From: Bacteroidota bacterium
Lineage (GTDB): Bacteria; Bacteroidota; Bacteroidia; Bacteroidales; Tannerellaceae
Direction: 5' to 3'
DNA: 64,000 nt
Assembly: GCA_023429375.1 (NCBI GenBank)
Contig: JAEYVY010000003.1
Coordinates: 108,682 to 172,681 of the forward strand
Under the pieces are notes generated by a model that did not search any database, was not told where the DNA came from, and was given only the letters and a program-made list of their open reading frames with translations. Both the position numbers and the translations under genes were made by a program. Of the stretch, positions 17,826 through 27,432 are shown piece after piece (positions within the stretch are counted from its first letter, which is position 1; every line of letters begins with the position of its first letter).

Positions 17826-19982
17826 ATGACACTACAAGAAATAAATAAAGCTTGTTTCAGAGCTATTAGATCCATAAACAATAAAGAGCTGAAAAATGCT
17901 TTGGATCATTTGCAGGGGCTGATTTCAGGCAATCAATTATATGCGCTTCAAGATAGCTTGGACCATATTCAGGAGACCTACAAAAATATGCTCCGCTATC
18001 GTATTGAAGGGGCCAAAGATCCTATGGAAGAGCATATCTACAGGACTTTGCAAGTACAGATTTATGAGCTGATTGATACAGTCCAAAGAAAATTGCTGCA
18101 GAAAGAATCGACATTGAGCTATTACTTGCATCTGCGAAACACAAATAGTTCGATCTATACATCGTACGAACAAGCAGGGGTGCAACTCAGAACCGATTTA
18201 GATGTGAAGAATAGAATAGGTTTTGAAAAAAGTCTCACTGATTTGTTCAATAGAATATGGTTGTCTGACACCTTAAACATGCAAGAGACGGATGAAATCA
18301 CCAATATTATTTATGACAGATCTCTGCCTCCTATCGTAGGGTGTCAGCTTGTTTCGGCCTTAACCATGGGGCTGCAAGCCATGTTTGACATCAACAAAAT
18401 TATGCTCCTTTTTAACGCGGCTGCTCATCCCGAAAATGAAATCAGGGTAAGGGCCTATATCGGACTGCTTCTTACATTTTACACCTATAATAAACGGATT
18501 TCGCTTTATCCAACCATCCCTGAAAGGCTGCGACTACTATCTGACAATAAGCAATTTAAAAGCACTTTAAGAACTATTACTTTACGTTTCATTCAATCCA
18601 GGGAAACAGAAAAAATTACCCGCAAACTGCAAGACGAAATCATTCCCGAAATGATTAAGCTAAATGCGCGTATCAACAAGAAGACAGACTTTACCAATAT
18701 CAACCCCGAGCAGCTGGGTGAAGGAATGAATCCCGAATGGATGGATATGATTAACGATAGTGAAATCAACAAGAAGATAGAAGAAGTGAGTGAGCTTCAA
18801 CAAGAAGGAGCCGACTTGATGCACTCTACCTTCGCCCATCTAAAATCGTTTGCCTTCTTCTCCAAGATTGCAAACTGGTTCCTTCCTTTTTATCGTTACC
18901 ATACAGCTCTTGGAGCGACCAATTCGTCAGAAAATAAGGAAAACAGACTGTTGGATATGCTTACGGCAGCTCCATTTATGTGTAATTCGGATAAATATTC
19001 ACTGTATTTAAGCATGATGCAATTGCCGGAAAGTCATCGTTCGATGATGTTCACGCAATTCAGCAGTCAGACCGACGAGATGATTAATCAAACGAAAGCC
19101 GACCTGACCAATAATGTTGACAACACAGCATTAATTGCCAGTCAATATATTCAGGACTTATACCGTTTTTATAAGTTGCATCCGGCTCATCTTGATTTTG
19201 ACGATATATTTAACTATGCGCTTGATTTTCACAATTTAGAGATACTCAAACCATTTTTATCGGACGAAGAAAGTCTCACTATTATAGCCGAATACTATCT
19301 ACGTAAAAATTATTTCTCTGATGCTTTGGCCATCTACGAAAGATTGTCTGATGAACAAGTAGATAACCCGATCTTATTCCAAAAAACAGGGTATTGTCAT
19401 CAGATGAGCGGCGACTACGAGGCAGCATTGAAAGATTATCTACATGCCGATTTGATTGCACCTGATAAATGGTTGACACGCAGGATTGCCCTCTGCTATA
19501 AAGCGCTAAAAAAACCGGAAGAAGCACTTTCATACTACTTGAAGTATGACAAACTTCAACCTGACAATTTGTCCATTTTAAGCAGTATCGGACATTGCTA
19601 CCTGGAACTAAAAGATTACAATGAAGCTCTAAAATACTATTACAAAGTTGATTACTTAGACAACAAGAGCCATAAAGCGTGGCGTCCTATTGCCTGGTGC
19701 TCGTTCTTAATTGGCAAATACGATCAGGCAAGAAACTATTACAAGAAGATTATGGAGGAATCTCCTACTTCGCAAGATTATCTGAATGCCGGCCATACGG
19801 AATGGGCCTTACAAAACCTGAAAGGAGCCATTCAATATTATAAAGAAGCGGTAAGACTTGAAAATGGGGACATCGTCCGCTTTAAAGAACTCTTTTATGA
19901 GGACAAAGAAGATTTGATGCAAGCCGGAATTGAGGAAGAAGAATTCCCATTGATGTTGGATCAATTAATGTACTCATTATAA
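17826..19982 (+). CDS. Large tetratricopeptide-repeat protein
   Basis: This 718-residue all-helical protein has no signal peptide and is predicted cytoplasmic. The first 450 residues have no recognised domain. From about 490 to 690 there are at least five TPR units, for example YLRKNYFSDALAIYERL, YCHQMSGDYEAALKDYLHA, CYLELKDYNEALKYYYKV, WCSFLIGKYDQARNYYKKI and EWALQNLKGAIQYYKEA. TPRs mediate protein-protein contacts; the partner is unknown. A repeat element whose hairpin could act as terminator follows the stop directly. Confidence 0.75.
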   Translation: MTLQEINKACFRAIRSINNKELKNALDHLQGLISGNQLYALQDSLDHIQETYKNMLRYRIEGAKDPMEEHIYRTLQVQIYELIDTVQRKLLQKESTLSYYLHLRNTNSSIYTSYEQAGVQLRTDLDVKNRIGFEKSLTDLFNRIWLSDTLNMQETDEITNIIYDRSLPPIVGCQLVSALTMGLQAMFDINKIMLLFNAAAHPENEIRVRAYIGLLLTFYTYNKRISLYPTIPERLRLLSDNKQFKSTLRTITLRFIQSRETEKITRKLQDEIIPEMIKLNARINKKTDFTNINPEQLGEGMNPEWMDMINDSEINKKIEEVSELQQEGADLMHSTFAHLKSFAFFSKIANWFLPFYRYHTALGATNSSENKENRLLDMLTAAPFMCNSDKYSLYLSMMQLPESHRSMMFTQFSSQTDEMINQTKADLTNNVDNTALIASQYIQDLYRFYKLHPAHLDFDDIFNYALDFHNLEILKPFLSDEESLTIIAEYYLRKNYFSDALAIYERLSDEQVDNPILFQKTGYCHQMSGDYEAALKDYLHADLIAPDKWLTRRIALCYKALKKPEEALSYYLKYDKLQPDNLSILSSIGHCYLELKDYNEALKYYYKVDYLDNKSHKAWRPIAWCSFLIGKYDQARNYYKKIMEESPTSQDYLNAGHTEWALQNLKGAIQYYKEAVRLENGDIVRFKELFYEDKEDLMQAGIEEEEFPLMLDQLMYSL

Positions 19983-19989
19983 TTAGAAT

Positions 19990-20130
19990 CATCCCGATGT
20001 GATTTTATCATGAATATCAATGAAAAAAATACATCGGGATGTTTTTTTTAAAACGTTCGAGATGTTTTTTCAGAAGCATAAATACAGTTGAACTTCAACA
20101 GATTTACATTGCGAATTTGACATCGCGATG
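19990..20130. repeat. Interspersed palindromic repeat element, copy B (also likely terminator)
   Basis: CATCCCGATGT (19990-20000) pairs with ACATCGGGATG (20031-20041), and nine T follow at once, so it can terminate the TPR gene. Further boxes are a near match TTCGAGATG (20056-20064) and CATCGCGATG (20121-20130). The segment around 20041-20090 is similar to 5407-5455 in copy A. Confidence 0.75.
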
Positions 20131-20148
20131 ACAGTATTTTTTGGTAGC

Positions 20149-21141
20149 TTATTTTATTTCTCTTTTTTCTACTCCTTCAAAGGTAATTTTCACCGGATTA
20201 ATGAATCCTTTTTCATCAAAAGTCATCTTCTCAATACAGGTTACGCGATGGTCGCGAGCATCGTCACCCAAAGGACGGCGGTGATAGATGATATAATAAT
20301 CCTCTGTATTCGGAATCTGTATAACCGAATGGTGTCCGGCACCTCTGGCAACTGTCGAGTCTTGCTCCAAAATACGGCCGATACGTTCGAATGGTCCGAA
20401 AGGAGAGTCTGCAATAGCATAGGCTACGGCATAATTTGGACCGGTCCATCCTCCCTCACTCCACATGAAGTAATATTTGTCGTTCTTGATGAACATAAAC
20501 GGTCCTTCTACATAACTTTCAGGGGTAACTTCTTTATAAAGTTCACCATCGTCAAAAGGTACTATTCCGGTAAAATCGTCATTCAATTTTACCATATTGC
20601 AATGACGCCATCCGCCGTAGTACATATAGTACGTACCGTCTTTATCCTTAAATACATATTGATCAATCGGTTGAGCACCATTCACTATATCGTTGATCAA
20701 CGGTTTGCCAATCAAATCTTTATACGGTCCTTCGGGGCGATCGCTAACGGCAACACCTATACCTCCTACTTCACCTTCATGCACATCGTTTGCACCGAAA
20801 AAGAGATAGTATTTATTGTCTTTTCGTAATACTGCTGGAGCCCACATAGCACGCTTAGCCCATTTTACTTCGGTCGTATCCAAAATACGGGAATGTTTTG
20901 TCCACGTAATCAAGTCTTTCGATGAGAAGCAATCGAAGAAAATCTGGTTTTCATACAAATCACTCCAGGTGGGATAGATCCAATACGTATCATCGTAAAT
21001 AACTGCTTCAGGGTCGGCATACCAACCCTCAAAAATTGGATTACCACTTTTCACCACTTCTTCCTTCTTAGCCGATTTACCGCAAGAAGCTATTAAAATC
21101 ACAAACGCAAGTACCGTAAAAAGAATGTTTTCTTTCTTCAT
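20149..21141 (-). CDS. Family 43 glycoside hydrolase, lipoprotein
   Basis: This predicted exported five-bladed beta-propeller glycosidase probably acts on arabinose- or xylose-containing glycans. The lipobox IASC lies at about residues 17-20. The expected GH43 acidic residues are the Asp in GWYADPEAV (base), the Asp in GAQPIDQYVF (pKa modulator) and the Glu in SYVEGPFMF (acid). The 330-residue length fits a single-domain enzyme. It lies 13 bases after sdaA and is probably co-transcribed with it, with no SusC/SusD pair nearby. This is an unusual setting for a polysaccharide-degrading enzyme. The substrate is not determined. Confidence 0.85.
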   Translation of the reverse strand: MKKENILFTVLAFVILIASCGKSAKKEEVVKSGNPIFEGWYADPEAVIYDDTYWIYPTWSDLYENQIFFDCFSSKDLITWTKHSRILDTTEVKWAKRAMWAPAVLRKDNKYYLFFGANDVHEGEVGGIGVAVSDRPEGPYKDLIGKPLINDIVNGAQPIDQYVFKDKDGTYYMYYGGWRHCNMVKLNDDFTGIVPFDDGELYKEVTPESYVEGPFMFIKNDKYYFMWSEGGWTGPNYAVAYAIADSPFGPFERIGRILEQDSTVARGAGHHSVIQIPNTEDYYIIYHRRPLGDDARDHRVTCIEKMTFDEKGFINPVKITFEGVEKREIK

Positions 21142-21154
21142 TAAATATTAGGAA

Positions 21155-22360
21155 TTAGCAAGTTAATACATGTTTGGCAAGGCCTCCTTCAGATGTCTCC
21201 TTATATAAACTGGGCAAGTCATTTCCGGTTTGCCTCATTACTTCTACTACTTGATCAAAGCTTACGCGGTGTCTGCCATCGGAAAAGTTCGAAAATGTGT
21301 TTGCATCGAGGGCACGTGCTGCTGCAAATGCATTTCGCTCGATACAGGGGATTTGTACTAAACCGCAAACCGGGTCGCACGTTAATCCCAGATGATGTTC
21401 CAACCCCATTTCGGCGGCATATTCAATCTGAGCCGGCGTTCCGCCAAACAGCTGGCTAGCTGCTGCGGCAGCCATGGCACAGGCCACCCCTACTTCACCC
21501 TGACAGCCTACCTCGGCACCAGAAACTGATGCGTTCGTTTTAACGACATTGCCGAAAAGTCCGGCCGTAGCCAATGCTCTTAATATACGTGAGTCTCTGA
21601 ATTCTCTTGATTCTCTCAGATAATACAAAACGGCAGGTAGTACTCCACAAGAACCGCAAGTGGGCGCAGTAACGATTTCTCCTCCCGAGGCATTCTCTTC
21701 GGATACCGCCAAGGCATATGCATAAACCATACCTCGGCTACGGATATTGCTGCCATATCCTTTGGCGCGAATCAGATAGTCTGAAGCCTTCCGACGCAGA
21801 CCCAGTCCACCTGGCAAAATACCTTCGGTTTCCAATCCACGCACGATGGTTCTTTGCATCACACCCCATACTTCTGCCAAATAATCCCAGATGGCAGAAC
21901 CTTCATTCTGCTCTACATATTCCCAGTATGAGTGTCCTGACTTTTCGCACCATGTCTGAATTTCGCGGATATTCCCCATTTCATAAACTCGAGCAGATTG
22001 CTGTTCGTTGAAGTCTTCATTTGCTAATGTTCCTCCACCAATACTAAACACGGTCCACGAGTCCTTTACTTCACCCTCTGCATTAACAGCTTCGAACTTC
22101 ATTCCGTTCGGATGAAAAGGTAGGAAAATACGCGGTTCCCATACAATGGAGGTCTTAGCTATCGGTTCCAGCTCTTCGAGAATAGCTTTGTCGGTTAAGT
22201 GTCCTTTTCCTGTGGCAGCCAAACTACCATATAAGGTCACTACAAAATGATCAATAGTATGATGTCGTGCCCCAAAGATGGCGGCAGCACGTTTAGGCCC
22301 CATCGTATGGCTACTGGATGGGCCATGCCCAATCCTGTATATTTGCTTGATTGAATCCAT
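21155..22360 (-). CDS. sdaA: L-serine ammonia-lyase (iron-sulphur, single chain)
   Basis: This enzyme converts L-serine to pyruvate and ammonia with a [4Fe-4S] cluster. The N-terminal beta domain begins with the conserved YRIGHGPSSSHTMGPKRAA, and the alpha domain contains APTCGSCGVLPAVLYYLR and HHLGLTCDPVCGLVQIPCIERN, which supply the cluster cysteines. At 401 residues it is the short one-chain form. The ATG at 22360 gives the family N-terminus. A TATATTTG box lies at 22409-22416, and the GH43 gene follows. Confidence 0.94.
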   Translation of the reverse strand: MDSIKQIYRIGHGPSSSHTMGPKRAAAIFGARHHTIDHFVVTLYGSLAATGKGHLTDKAILEELEPIAKTSIVWEPRIFLPFHPNGMKFEAVNAEGEVKDSWTVFSIGGGTLANEDFNEQQSARVYEMGNIREIQTWCEKSGHSYWEYVEQNEGSAIWDYLAEVWGVMQRTIVRGLETEGILPGGLGLRRKASDYLIRAKGYGSNIRSRGMVYAYALAVSEENASGGEIVTAPTCGSCGVLPAVLYYLRESREFRDSRILRALATAGLFGNVVKTNASVSGAEVGCQGEVGVACAMAAAAASQLFGGTPAQIEYAAEMGLEHHLGLTCDPVCGLVQIPCIERNAFAAARALDANTFSNFSDGRHRVSFDQVVEVMRQTGNDLPSLYKETSEGGLAKHVLTC

Positions 22361-22408
22361 TTACATTCTTATTTAGTTTTGTTCGTACTATGATAAACAA
22401 ATAGCAAA

Positions 22409-22416
22409 CAAATATA
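22409..22416 (-). promoter_or_regulatory. -7 box for sdaA-GH43
   Basis: TATATTTG on the minus strand lies 49 bases upstream of the sdaA ATG. Confidence 0.6.
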
Positions 22417-22450
22417 GATATAAAAAGATGGATAAGCCACTACTCCGGAC

Positions 22451-23257
22451 TTATTTGCTTGCTTTGAGTCCACGAATTACGGCAGCGGTGAAACCAGCCA
22501 GCTCCATTTCATTCAACCCTTTTATAGTAATTCCTCCCGGCGTTGTTACTTTATCTATTTCAGCTTCCGGATTAGACTGGTTGGCCAACAATAAATCGAC
22601 CGCTCCTTTTACCGTGTAAGCCACAATTTCTTGTGCCTGCTTCGGATAAAAACCCAGTTCTACCCCACCCTCAATGGCGGCACGGATATAGCGCATGGCA
22701 AATGCAATACCACACGATGCCAAGGCTGTACCGGCTGTCATTAGCCGCTCTTCGATAAGCATGGCATTGCCTAATTCGTGGAAAAGAGAAAGAATCAAGT
22801 TCGTTTGCTCGTCCGTAGCATTACATGCGGAGACAAATGTCATACTGCTCTGTACTTCAATAGCGGTATTGGGCATGATGCGAAAAACAGGAGGCAGTTC
22901 AAGGCTGTCCAAATCGTTCGGATTCAACAGATAGGAATTAAGTTGTTCGAATGTAATACCTGCTGCAACCGATGCTATAATCTGTTTGCTAAAATTCAAA
23001 ACTGGTCTGATTTGAATAATTACCTCTTCAATCCGCCAGGGTTTGACAGCCAGAATAATAACATCAGCACCTTTCACTGCTTCAACATTATCACGCGTCA
23101 ACCCGAATTTAAAATCCGCATCGGCAGACAGTTTGTTGTATGAAGCTTCCGAAAACACCGTACAGGTTATATCGGATGATACTACATGACTACCTTTAGC
23201 TAGTCCGCGGGCAATAGCCAAACCCATGTTTCCGGCTCCTATTATGGTTATTTTCAT
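22451..23257 (-). CDS. proC: Pyrroline-5-carboxylate reductase
   Basis: This enzyme catalyses the last step of proline synthesis, NAD(P)H-dependent reduction of pyrroline-5-carboxylate. The N-terminal Rossmann motif is IIGAGNMGLAIARG. The C-terminal dimerisation domain carries the ProC signature around FAMRYIRAAIEGGVELGF and TTPGGITIKGLNEME. The ATG at 23257 is preferred over an upstream in-frame TTG at 23266, and the product is 268 residues. A TACTTTTG box is at 23291-23298, divergent from the C1 peptidase promoter. Confidence 0.93.
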   Translation of the reverse strand: MKITIIGAGNMGLAIARGLAKGSHVVSSDITCTVFSEASYNKLSADADFKFGLTRDNVEAVKGADVIILAVKPWRIEEVIIQIRPVLNFSKQIIASVAAGITFEQLNSYLLNPNDLDSLELPPVFRIMPNTAIEVQSSMTFVSACNATDEQTNLILSLFHELGNAMLIEERLMTAGTALASCGIAFAMRYIRAAIEGGVELGFYPKQAQEIVAYTVKGAVDLLLANQSNPEAEIDKVTTPGGITIKGLNEMELAGFTAAVIRGLKASK

Positions 23258-23290
23258 CTTTTTCAATTAAAATTTGTTTAACATTTTAGA

Positions 23291-23298
23291 CAAAAGTA
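23291..23298 (-). promoter_or_regulatory. -7 box for proC
   Basis: TACTTTTG on the minus strand lies 34 bases upstream of the proC ATG. Confidence 0.55.
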
Positions 23299-23333
23299 AG
23301 CAAAAAATGCAGGACGGTATCGACTGCTTATTG

Positions 23334-23341
23334 TATATTTG
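23334..23341 (+). promoter_or_regulatory. -7 box for the C1 peptidase
   Basis: TATATTTG lies 32 bases upstream of the ATG at 23373. It fixes the start downstream of the longer open frame. Confidence 0.6.
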
Positions 23342-23372
23342 TAACATTGAACCATTTAAAACATATAAAATA

Positions 23373-24560
23373 ATGAAGAAAATAATTGTATCCGCAGCCT
23401 TATTATCTGTGGTCGCATTTTCGACTGCCAATGCTCAAAATGTAGAAGGCTACGTATTTACTCCTGTTAAAGAACTGAAAATCACCCCTGTTGAGAATCA
23501 GAATAGAGCAGGAACCTGCTGGTCATATTCAGGATTAGCATTTATCGAATCTGAACTCATCCGTATGGGTAAAGGCGAACATAACCTTTCTGAAATGTTC
23601 GTTGTAAGTCATACCTACCGTGACAAAGGTGATAAGTATGTGCGTACGCACGGTGTATCTCCTTATTCACAAGGCGGTTCGTTTTATGACGTATTATATG
23701 TTTTAAAGAATTACGGCATTGTTCCCGAAGAAACGATGAAAGGTTTGGAATATGGTGAAGACAATCACGTTCACGGAGAATTGGAAGCCGTAACAGGTGC
23801 ATATCTGCAAGCCGTTGTTGCCAATAAGAACGGAAAACTTTCTACCGCATGGAAAAAGGGATTCAATGGAACTATTGATGCTTACCTGGGTCAACTTCCT
23901 GAAAATTTCACTTATAAAGGCAAGCAATATACTCCTAAGAGCTTTATTGCAGAATTAGGTGTTAACCCGGACGATTATGTATCGCTTACTTCTTACACAC
24001 ATCATCCTTTCTACTCAAGCTTTGCTTTGGAAATCCAAGACAACTGGAGATGGGCTGAATCTTACAACCTTCCACTTAACGAACTTATGCAAGTGTTCGA
24101 CAATGCCATCAATACAGGTTACACTATCGCTTGGGCATCAGACGTAAGTGAAAAAGGATTTACTCGTAACGGTATTGCTGTAGCTCCGGATATCGAAGCA
24201 ATGGAAACTTCAGGTTCTGACCAAGATAAATGGGTAGGTCTAAGCCGTAAGGAAAAAGATGATATGATCACAAAGATGATTGAAAGCCCATGCAAAGAAA
24301 TTGCTGTAACTCAAGAATTACGCCAACAAGCTTACGATAATTACCAAACTACTGATGATCATGGTATGCAAATCTACGGTATCGCAAAAGATCAAAAGGG
24401 TACAAAATATTACATGGTAAAGAACTCTTGGGGTACTGACAACAAATACAAAGGAACATGGTATGCTTCTGAATCATTTGTTGCTTACAAGACTATGAGC
24501 ATCGTTGTTCATAAAAACGCTATCCCAAGCGCAATTAAGAGCAAACTTGGAATTAAATAA
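23373..24560 (+). CDS. Exported C1-family cysteine peptidase (bleomycin hydrolase / PepC-like)
   Basis: This papain-fold aminopeptidase-like enzyme has a signal peptide (1-21, ending ANAQ), so it acts in the periplasm or outside. The oxyanion Gln and catalytic Cys are in ENQNRAGTCWSYSG, the catalytic His is in DDHGMQIYG and the Asn is in VKNSWGT. At 395 residues it is close to, but shorter than, cytosolic PepC. The ATG at 23373 was chosen for the signal peptide and the promoter just upstream. A strong hairpin follows the gene. Confidence 0.9.
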   Translation: MKKIIVSAALLSVVAFSTANAQNVEGYVFTPVKELKITPVENQNRAGTCWSYSGLAFIESELIRMGKGEHNLSEMFVVSHTYRDKGDKYVRTHGVSPYSQGGSFYDVLYVLKNYGIVPEETMKGLEYGEDNHVHGELEAVTGAYLQAVVANKNGKLSTAWKKGFNGTIDAYLGQLPENFTYKGKQYTPKSFIAELGVNPDDYVSLTSYTHHPFYSSFALEIQDNWRWAESYNLPLNELMQVFDNAINTGYTIAWASDVSEKGFTRNGIAVAPDIEAMETSGSDQDKWVGLSRKEKDDMITKMIESPCKEIAVTQELRQQAYDNYQTTDDHGMQIYGIAKDQKGTKYYMVKNSWGTDNKYKGTWYASESFVAYKTMSIVVHKNAIPSAIKSKLGIK

Positions 24561-24576
24561 TCCGTATTACTCCGAT

Positions 24577-24620
24577 AAAACAAAAACAGGGCAGTCAATT
24601 ATGGCTGCCCTGTTTTGTTT
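24577..24620. terminator. Bidirectional terminator between C1 peptidase and nspC
   Basis: AAAACAGGGCAG (24583-24594) pairs with CTGCCCTGTTTT (24605-24616). A- and T-runs flank it. Confidence 0.88.
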
Positions 24621-24641
24621 ATCTACAGTAGAAGAGGATGA

Positions 24642-25781
24642 TTAGCTCATCCGGTTCTTATAATCTTCATAACCAAACTGACGGTAAACAATCAGTTCAT
24701 CGTCTTTGCTCCATAGCGCCAGTGCCGGATGAGGAATACCATTAAACATACTGGTCTTTACTATGGTGTAATGAATCATATCTTCAAATATAATTTTATC
24801 TCCTATCTCAAGGGGCTTGTCGAACGACCAGTCTCCCATAAAATCACCACTCAGACAGCTGTTTCCTCCAATACGATAGGTGGGCTTACCTTCTATGGCA
24901 TCTGTTGCAAATCGAATGGCCGGTTTGTAAGGCATCTCTAAGCAATCAGGCATATGGCAAGTGAATGACGCATCTATAATGGCAGTCTTGATTCCTTTGT
25001 TTTCTACAATATCTACAACGGTAGTCAACAAGAAACCGGTTTGCCAGGCAAATGCACTTCCGGGCTCCATGATCAGTTCCAAGTTAGGGTATTTGGCTTT
25101 GAAGCCCAACAATAGTGAAATCAGATGTTCTACATCGTATCCTTTACGAGTCATCAAATGCCCCCCACCCATATTTAACCACTTAATCTTAGGCAGAAAA
25201 TGGCCGAATCGTGCTTCCACTTCCTTCAATGTCCTTTCCAAATCATATGATGTGGATTCGCATAAGGTATGAAAATGCAGTCCCTCTACTCCTTCCGGCA
25301 GTTCATCGCCCAACACTTCGGCAATCACGCCCATACGTGAACCCGGAGCACAAGGGTTATAAAGGTCTGTCTCCACATCAGAATATTCAGGATTGACACG
25401 AATACCACACGAAATACGGTTACCATCGGCTTGCACCATCGGATAAAACCGTTTGAACTGTGCTACCGAATTAAAGGTGATATGACTGCTGTATTTCAAT
25501 ATTTCAGGAAAGTCAGCTTCGGTATAAGCGGGTGAATAGGTATGAGCCGGACTACCCATTTCTTCATAGGCCAATCTGGCTTCGAACTTTGAACTTGCTG
25601 TTGAATAAGGGATATATTCCCGTATGATTGGGAATGACTTCCACATGGCAAAAGCCTTGAATGCAAGAATTATATTTACACCGGCTCTGTCTTTTACGCT
25701 CTTAATCAGCGTTAGATTGTCTCTTAACAGTTTCTCTTCCATCACATAGCAAGGTGAAGGAATCTTGTTGAAGTCGATCAT
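24642..25781 (-). CDS. nspC: Carboxynorspermidine / carboxyspermidine decarboxylase
   Basis: This PLP-dependent alanine-racemase-fold decarboxylase carries out the last step of the alternative spermidine pathway. The PLP-binding Lys is in IILAFKAFAMW, near residue 43. The partner-subunit Cys loop lies around SFTCHMPDCLEMPYKPAIRF, and the sequence GGNSCLSGDFMGDWSF is typical of NspC. At 379 residues the length is normal. The usual partner, carboxynorspermidine dehydrogenase, is not adjacent. A TATCTTTG box lies at 25809-25816. Confidence 0.93.
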   Translation of the reverse strand: MIDFNKIPSPCYVMEEKLLRDNLTLIKSVKDRAGVNIILAFKAFAMWKSFPIIREYIPYSTASSKFEARLAYEEMGSPAHTYSPAYTEADFPEILKYSSHITFNSVAQFKRFYPMVQADGNRISCGIRVNPEYSDVETDLYNPCAPGSRMGVIAEVLGDELPEGVEGLHFHTLCESTSYDLERTLKEVEARFGHFLPKIKWLNMGGGHLMTRKGYDVEHLISLLLGFKAKYPNLELIMEPGSAFAWQTGFLLTTVVDIVENKGIKTAIIDASFTCHMPDCLEMPYKPAIRFATDAIEGKPTYRIGGNSCLSGDFMGDWSFDKPLEIGDKIIFEDMIHYTIVKTSMFNGIPHPALALWSKDDELIVYRQFGYEDYKNRMS

Positions 25782-25808
25782 TCTGTTTGTTTGCTTTAAT
25801 TACGGGTA

Positions 25809-25816
25809 CAAAGATA
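25809..25816 (-). promoter_or_regulatory. -7 box for nspC
   Basis: TATCTTTG on the minus strand lies 28 bases upstream of the nspC ATG. Confidence 0.55.
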
Positions 25817-25821
25817 ACGAA

Positions 25822-27036
25822 CTAATACTTTTTAAGCAGAAAAGAGGGATTAATCCGCAAATAAATTCCGGCAGAAAAAGCAGTATTTTGTTTTACATCA
25901 GAAGCTTTAGGCTTAAAAAAGTCAACATCTACACCCAGAGCATAGCCTTTTCCAAATGTACGCGTATATTCAAACCCGGCATAAATAGTAGACGGATTAG
26001 AGTAAACACGTCCCTCCTCGGTAGTTGACACCACTCCATAATAAGGGATTCCAAAAAGAGAAATGAAATCATTGCCCTTCCAATAGCCGGTCTTGACTCT
26101 GAAATTATTCAGCTCAGCAGCTAATGAGGCATGCCACGCAGATCCATTATCAAGGGGCCAAAGCTTTCCGGCTTGCTGGTAATACCCTAGTTTATTTAGT
26201 TCAAGCGTCACATTCTTTAAGACACCATAGTTGGTATGCCAAACCATTCCAACGCCAATAGCGGCATTCATCATAGTCTGAACCGAGCTAACGGTCAATG
26301 TATCGATTTCGCCTCCTCTATGCTGAGCTAACAGCTGTATCGGCGAATAAAAATGTACCGTCGATTGTGGATTATTGTATTTAATACGAGAGGCAAAACC
26401 AAATGTAAAGGCTTCTTGGTGCGTATCATTCTTGAAAATAAAACTCTGCCAGTTTACCCACAAATCCGCATCAAAAAATCGTGAATTATAGAGAATCTGA
26501 GCACCAGATTCCGGGTCGGCAGTCAGATTTAATTCGGGATTATACAACGGTTCAATCAAACGATGATTGGCTCCTCCGTAGATATTCCCCATTATGATAT
26601 CAAAATGCTCAGATAAGACAACATGCGCACGAAAGAACGGTAATAACCTCATCCCAGACTGATAGCTATCCGGATTCCATTTGGCAATATCCTGATAGGC
26701 ATAGGCTGGGTATTGTTTGGTTCCATGATAATAGCGTGTATGAATACCAGCTTCAAGTTTCACGTTCGTCAGCGGCTGATAAGTTGCCTTTCCGTTTAGC
26801 CAGAATCCCGGTAGGGTGTAGCCTTTCATTATATTACCGTCATATTCATTATTTTTGAAAAATGTAATATTATCAATCTCTACACTTAAAGCCCCTTTAT
26901 TATCTGGAGATATAGTTCTATTATCTTCGTAAACTTGAGTGGAAATCTGAGAAATAACCGAAAAATTAGGGATGGTTAACGACATACTCAATGTAAGAAA
27001 GAAAACAAACCGCTTAACTGGCAAAAGATTATTCAT
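25822..27036 (-). CDS. Hypothetical outer-membrane beta-barrel protein
   Basis: The N-terminus is a signal peptide (about 1-30), followed by about 370 residues of alternating aromatic and polar strands with short turns, which is the pattern of an outer-membrane barrel. No named family was recognised. Aromatic girdle-like segments such as TRYYHGTKQYPAYAYQD and FEYTRTFGKGYALGVDVDFF are visible. It is a single gene, and a TACTTTTG box at 27080-27087 supports the start. Confidence 0.65.
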   Translation of the reverse strand: MNNLLPVKRFVFFLTLSMSLTIPNFSVISQISTQVYEDNRTISPDNKGALSVEIDNITFFKNNEYDGNIMKGYTLPGFWLNGKATYQPLTNVKLEAGIHTRYYHGTKQYPAYAYQDIAKWNPDSYQSGMRLLPFFRAHVVLSEHFDIIMGNIYGGANHRLIEPLYNPELNLTADPESGAQILYNSRFFDADLWVNWQSFIFKNDTHQEAFTFGFASRIKYNNPQSTVHFYSPIQLLAQHRGGEIDTLTVSSVQTMMNAAIGVGMVWHTNYGVLKNVTLELNKLGYYQQAGKLWPLDNGSAWHASLAAELNNFRVKTGYWKGNDFISLFGIPYYGVVSTTEEGRVYSNPSTIYAGFEYTRTFGKGYALGVDVDFFKPKASDVKQNTAFSAGIYLRINPSFLLKKY

Positions 27037-27079
27037 GCTGTTTAGTTATAAGTATCTATTTATTCACGAAAAACTTAGG

Positions 27080-27087
27080 CAAAAGTA
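27080..27087 (-). promoter_or_regulatory. -7 box for the outer-membrane barrel gene
   Basis: TACTTTTG on the minus strand lies 44 bases upstream of the ATG at 27036. Confidence 0.55.
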
Positions 27088-27211
27088 CAATAATCTGAAT
27101 CAATTATACGACCAAAAAAAGTTCCACTTAACTTATTCTTGGGTGCATTTTATAAAACTATGGATGGATTTTGTAAATAATCCAATTTCATTCTTTCTAT
27201 TTTTGTAAAAC

Positions 27212-27370
27212 AAAAACTAAGAATCTAATATTGGTCATCAGAAAAAATCAGTTTGACATTTTAGAAATTAAGAAAATAGTAATAAGCTTAATTAATCAAT
27301 GACCAATACTTTAACTGGATTTTAATAAAAAAAGCTCCGCTTGTTTCAATACATGTCGGTGCTTTTTTTT
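27212..27370 (+). ncRNA. Candidate small RNA or attenuated leader upstream of the AraC regulator
   Basis: A TATTTTTG box at 27198-27205 with TTTTG at 27169-27173 could start a transcript near 27212, ending at the hairpin 27327-27370. The product would be about 160 nt with no open frame. The 25-base spacing between boxes is longer than ideal. The 5' end is an inference from the box; only the terminator is strong. Confidence 0.3.
27327..27370. terminator. Orphan intrinsic terminator before the AraC gene
   Basis: AAAAAAAGCTCCG (27327-27339) pairs with CGGTGCTTTTTTT (27357-27369) with one mismatch. T-runs follow on both strands. No gene ends just upstream on either strand. Confidence 0.75.
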
Positions 27371-27432
27371 AGCGATTATCTTATTATAATTATATTTCGT
27401 TAAAAAATTGCTTGACTTTAATTTTCTCGACT

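Larger units (their letters stand above)
27037..27432. other. 396-base intergenic region with a promoter-terminator pair and no gene
   Basis: Besides the promoter of the outer-membrane protein (27080-27087, minus), it holds a plus-strand TATTTTTG box at 27198-27205 and an intrinsic terminator at 27327-27370. Neither encloses an open frame, which suggests a non-coding transcript or an attenuated leader of the AraC gene. Confidence 0.55.
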
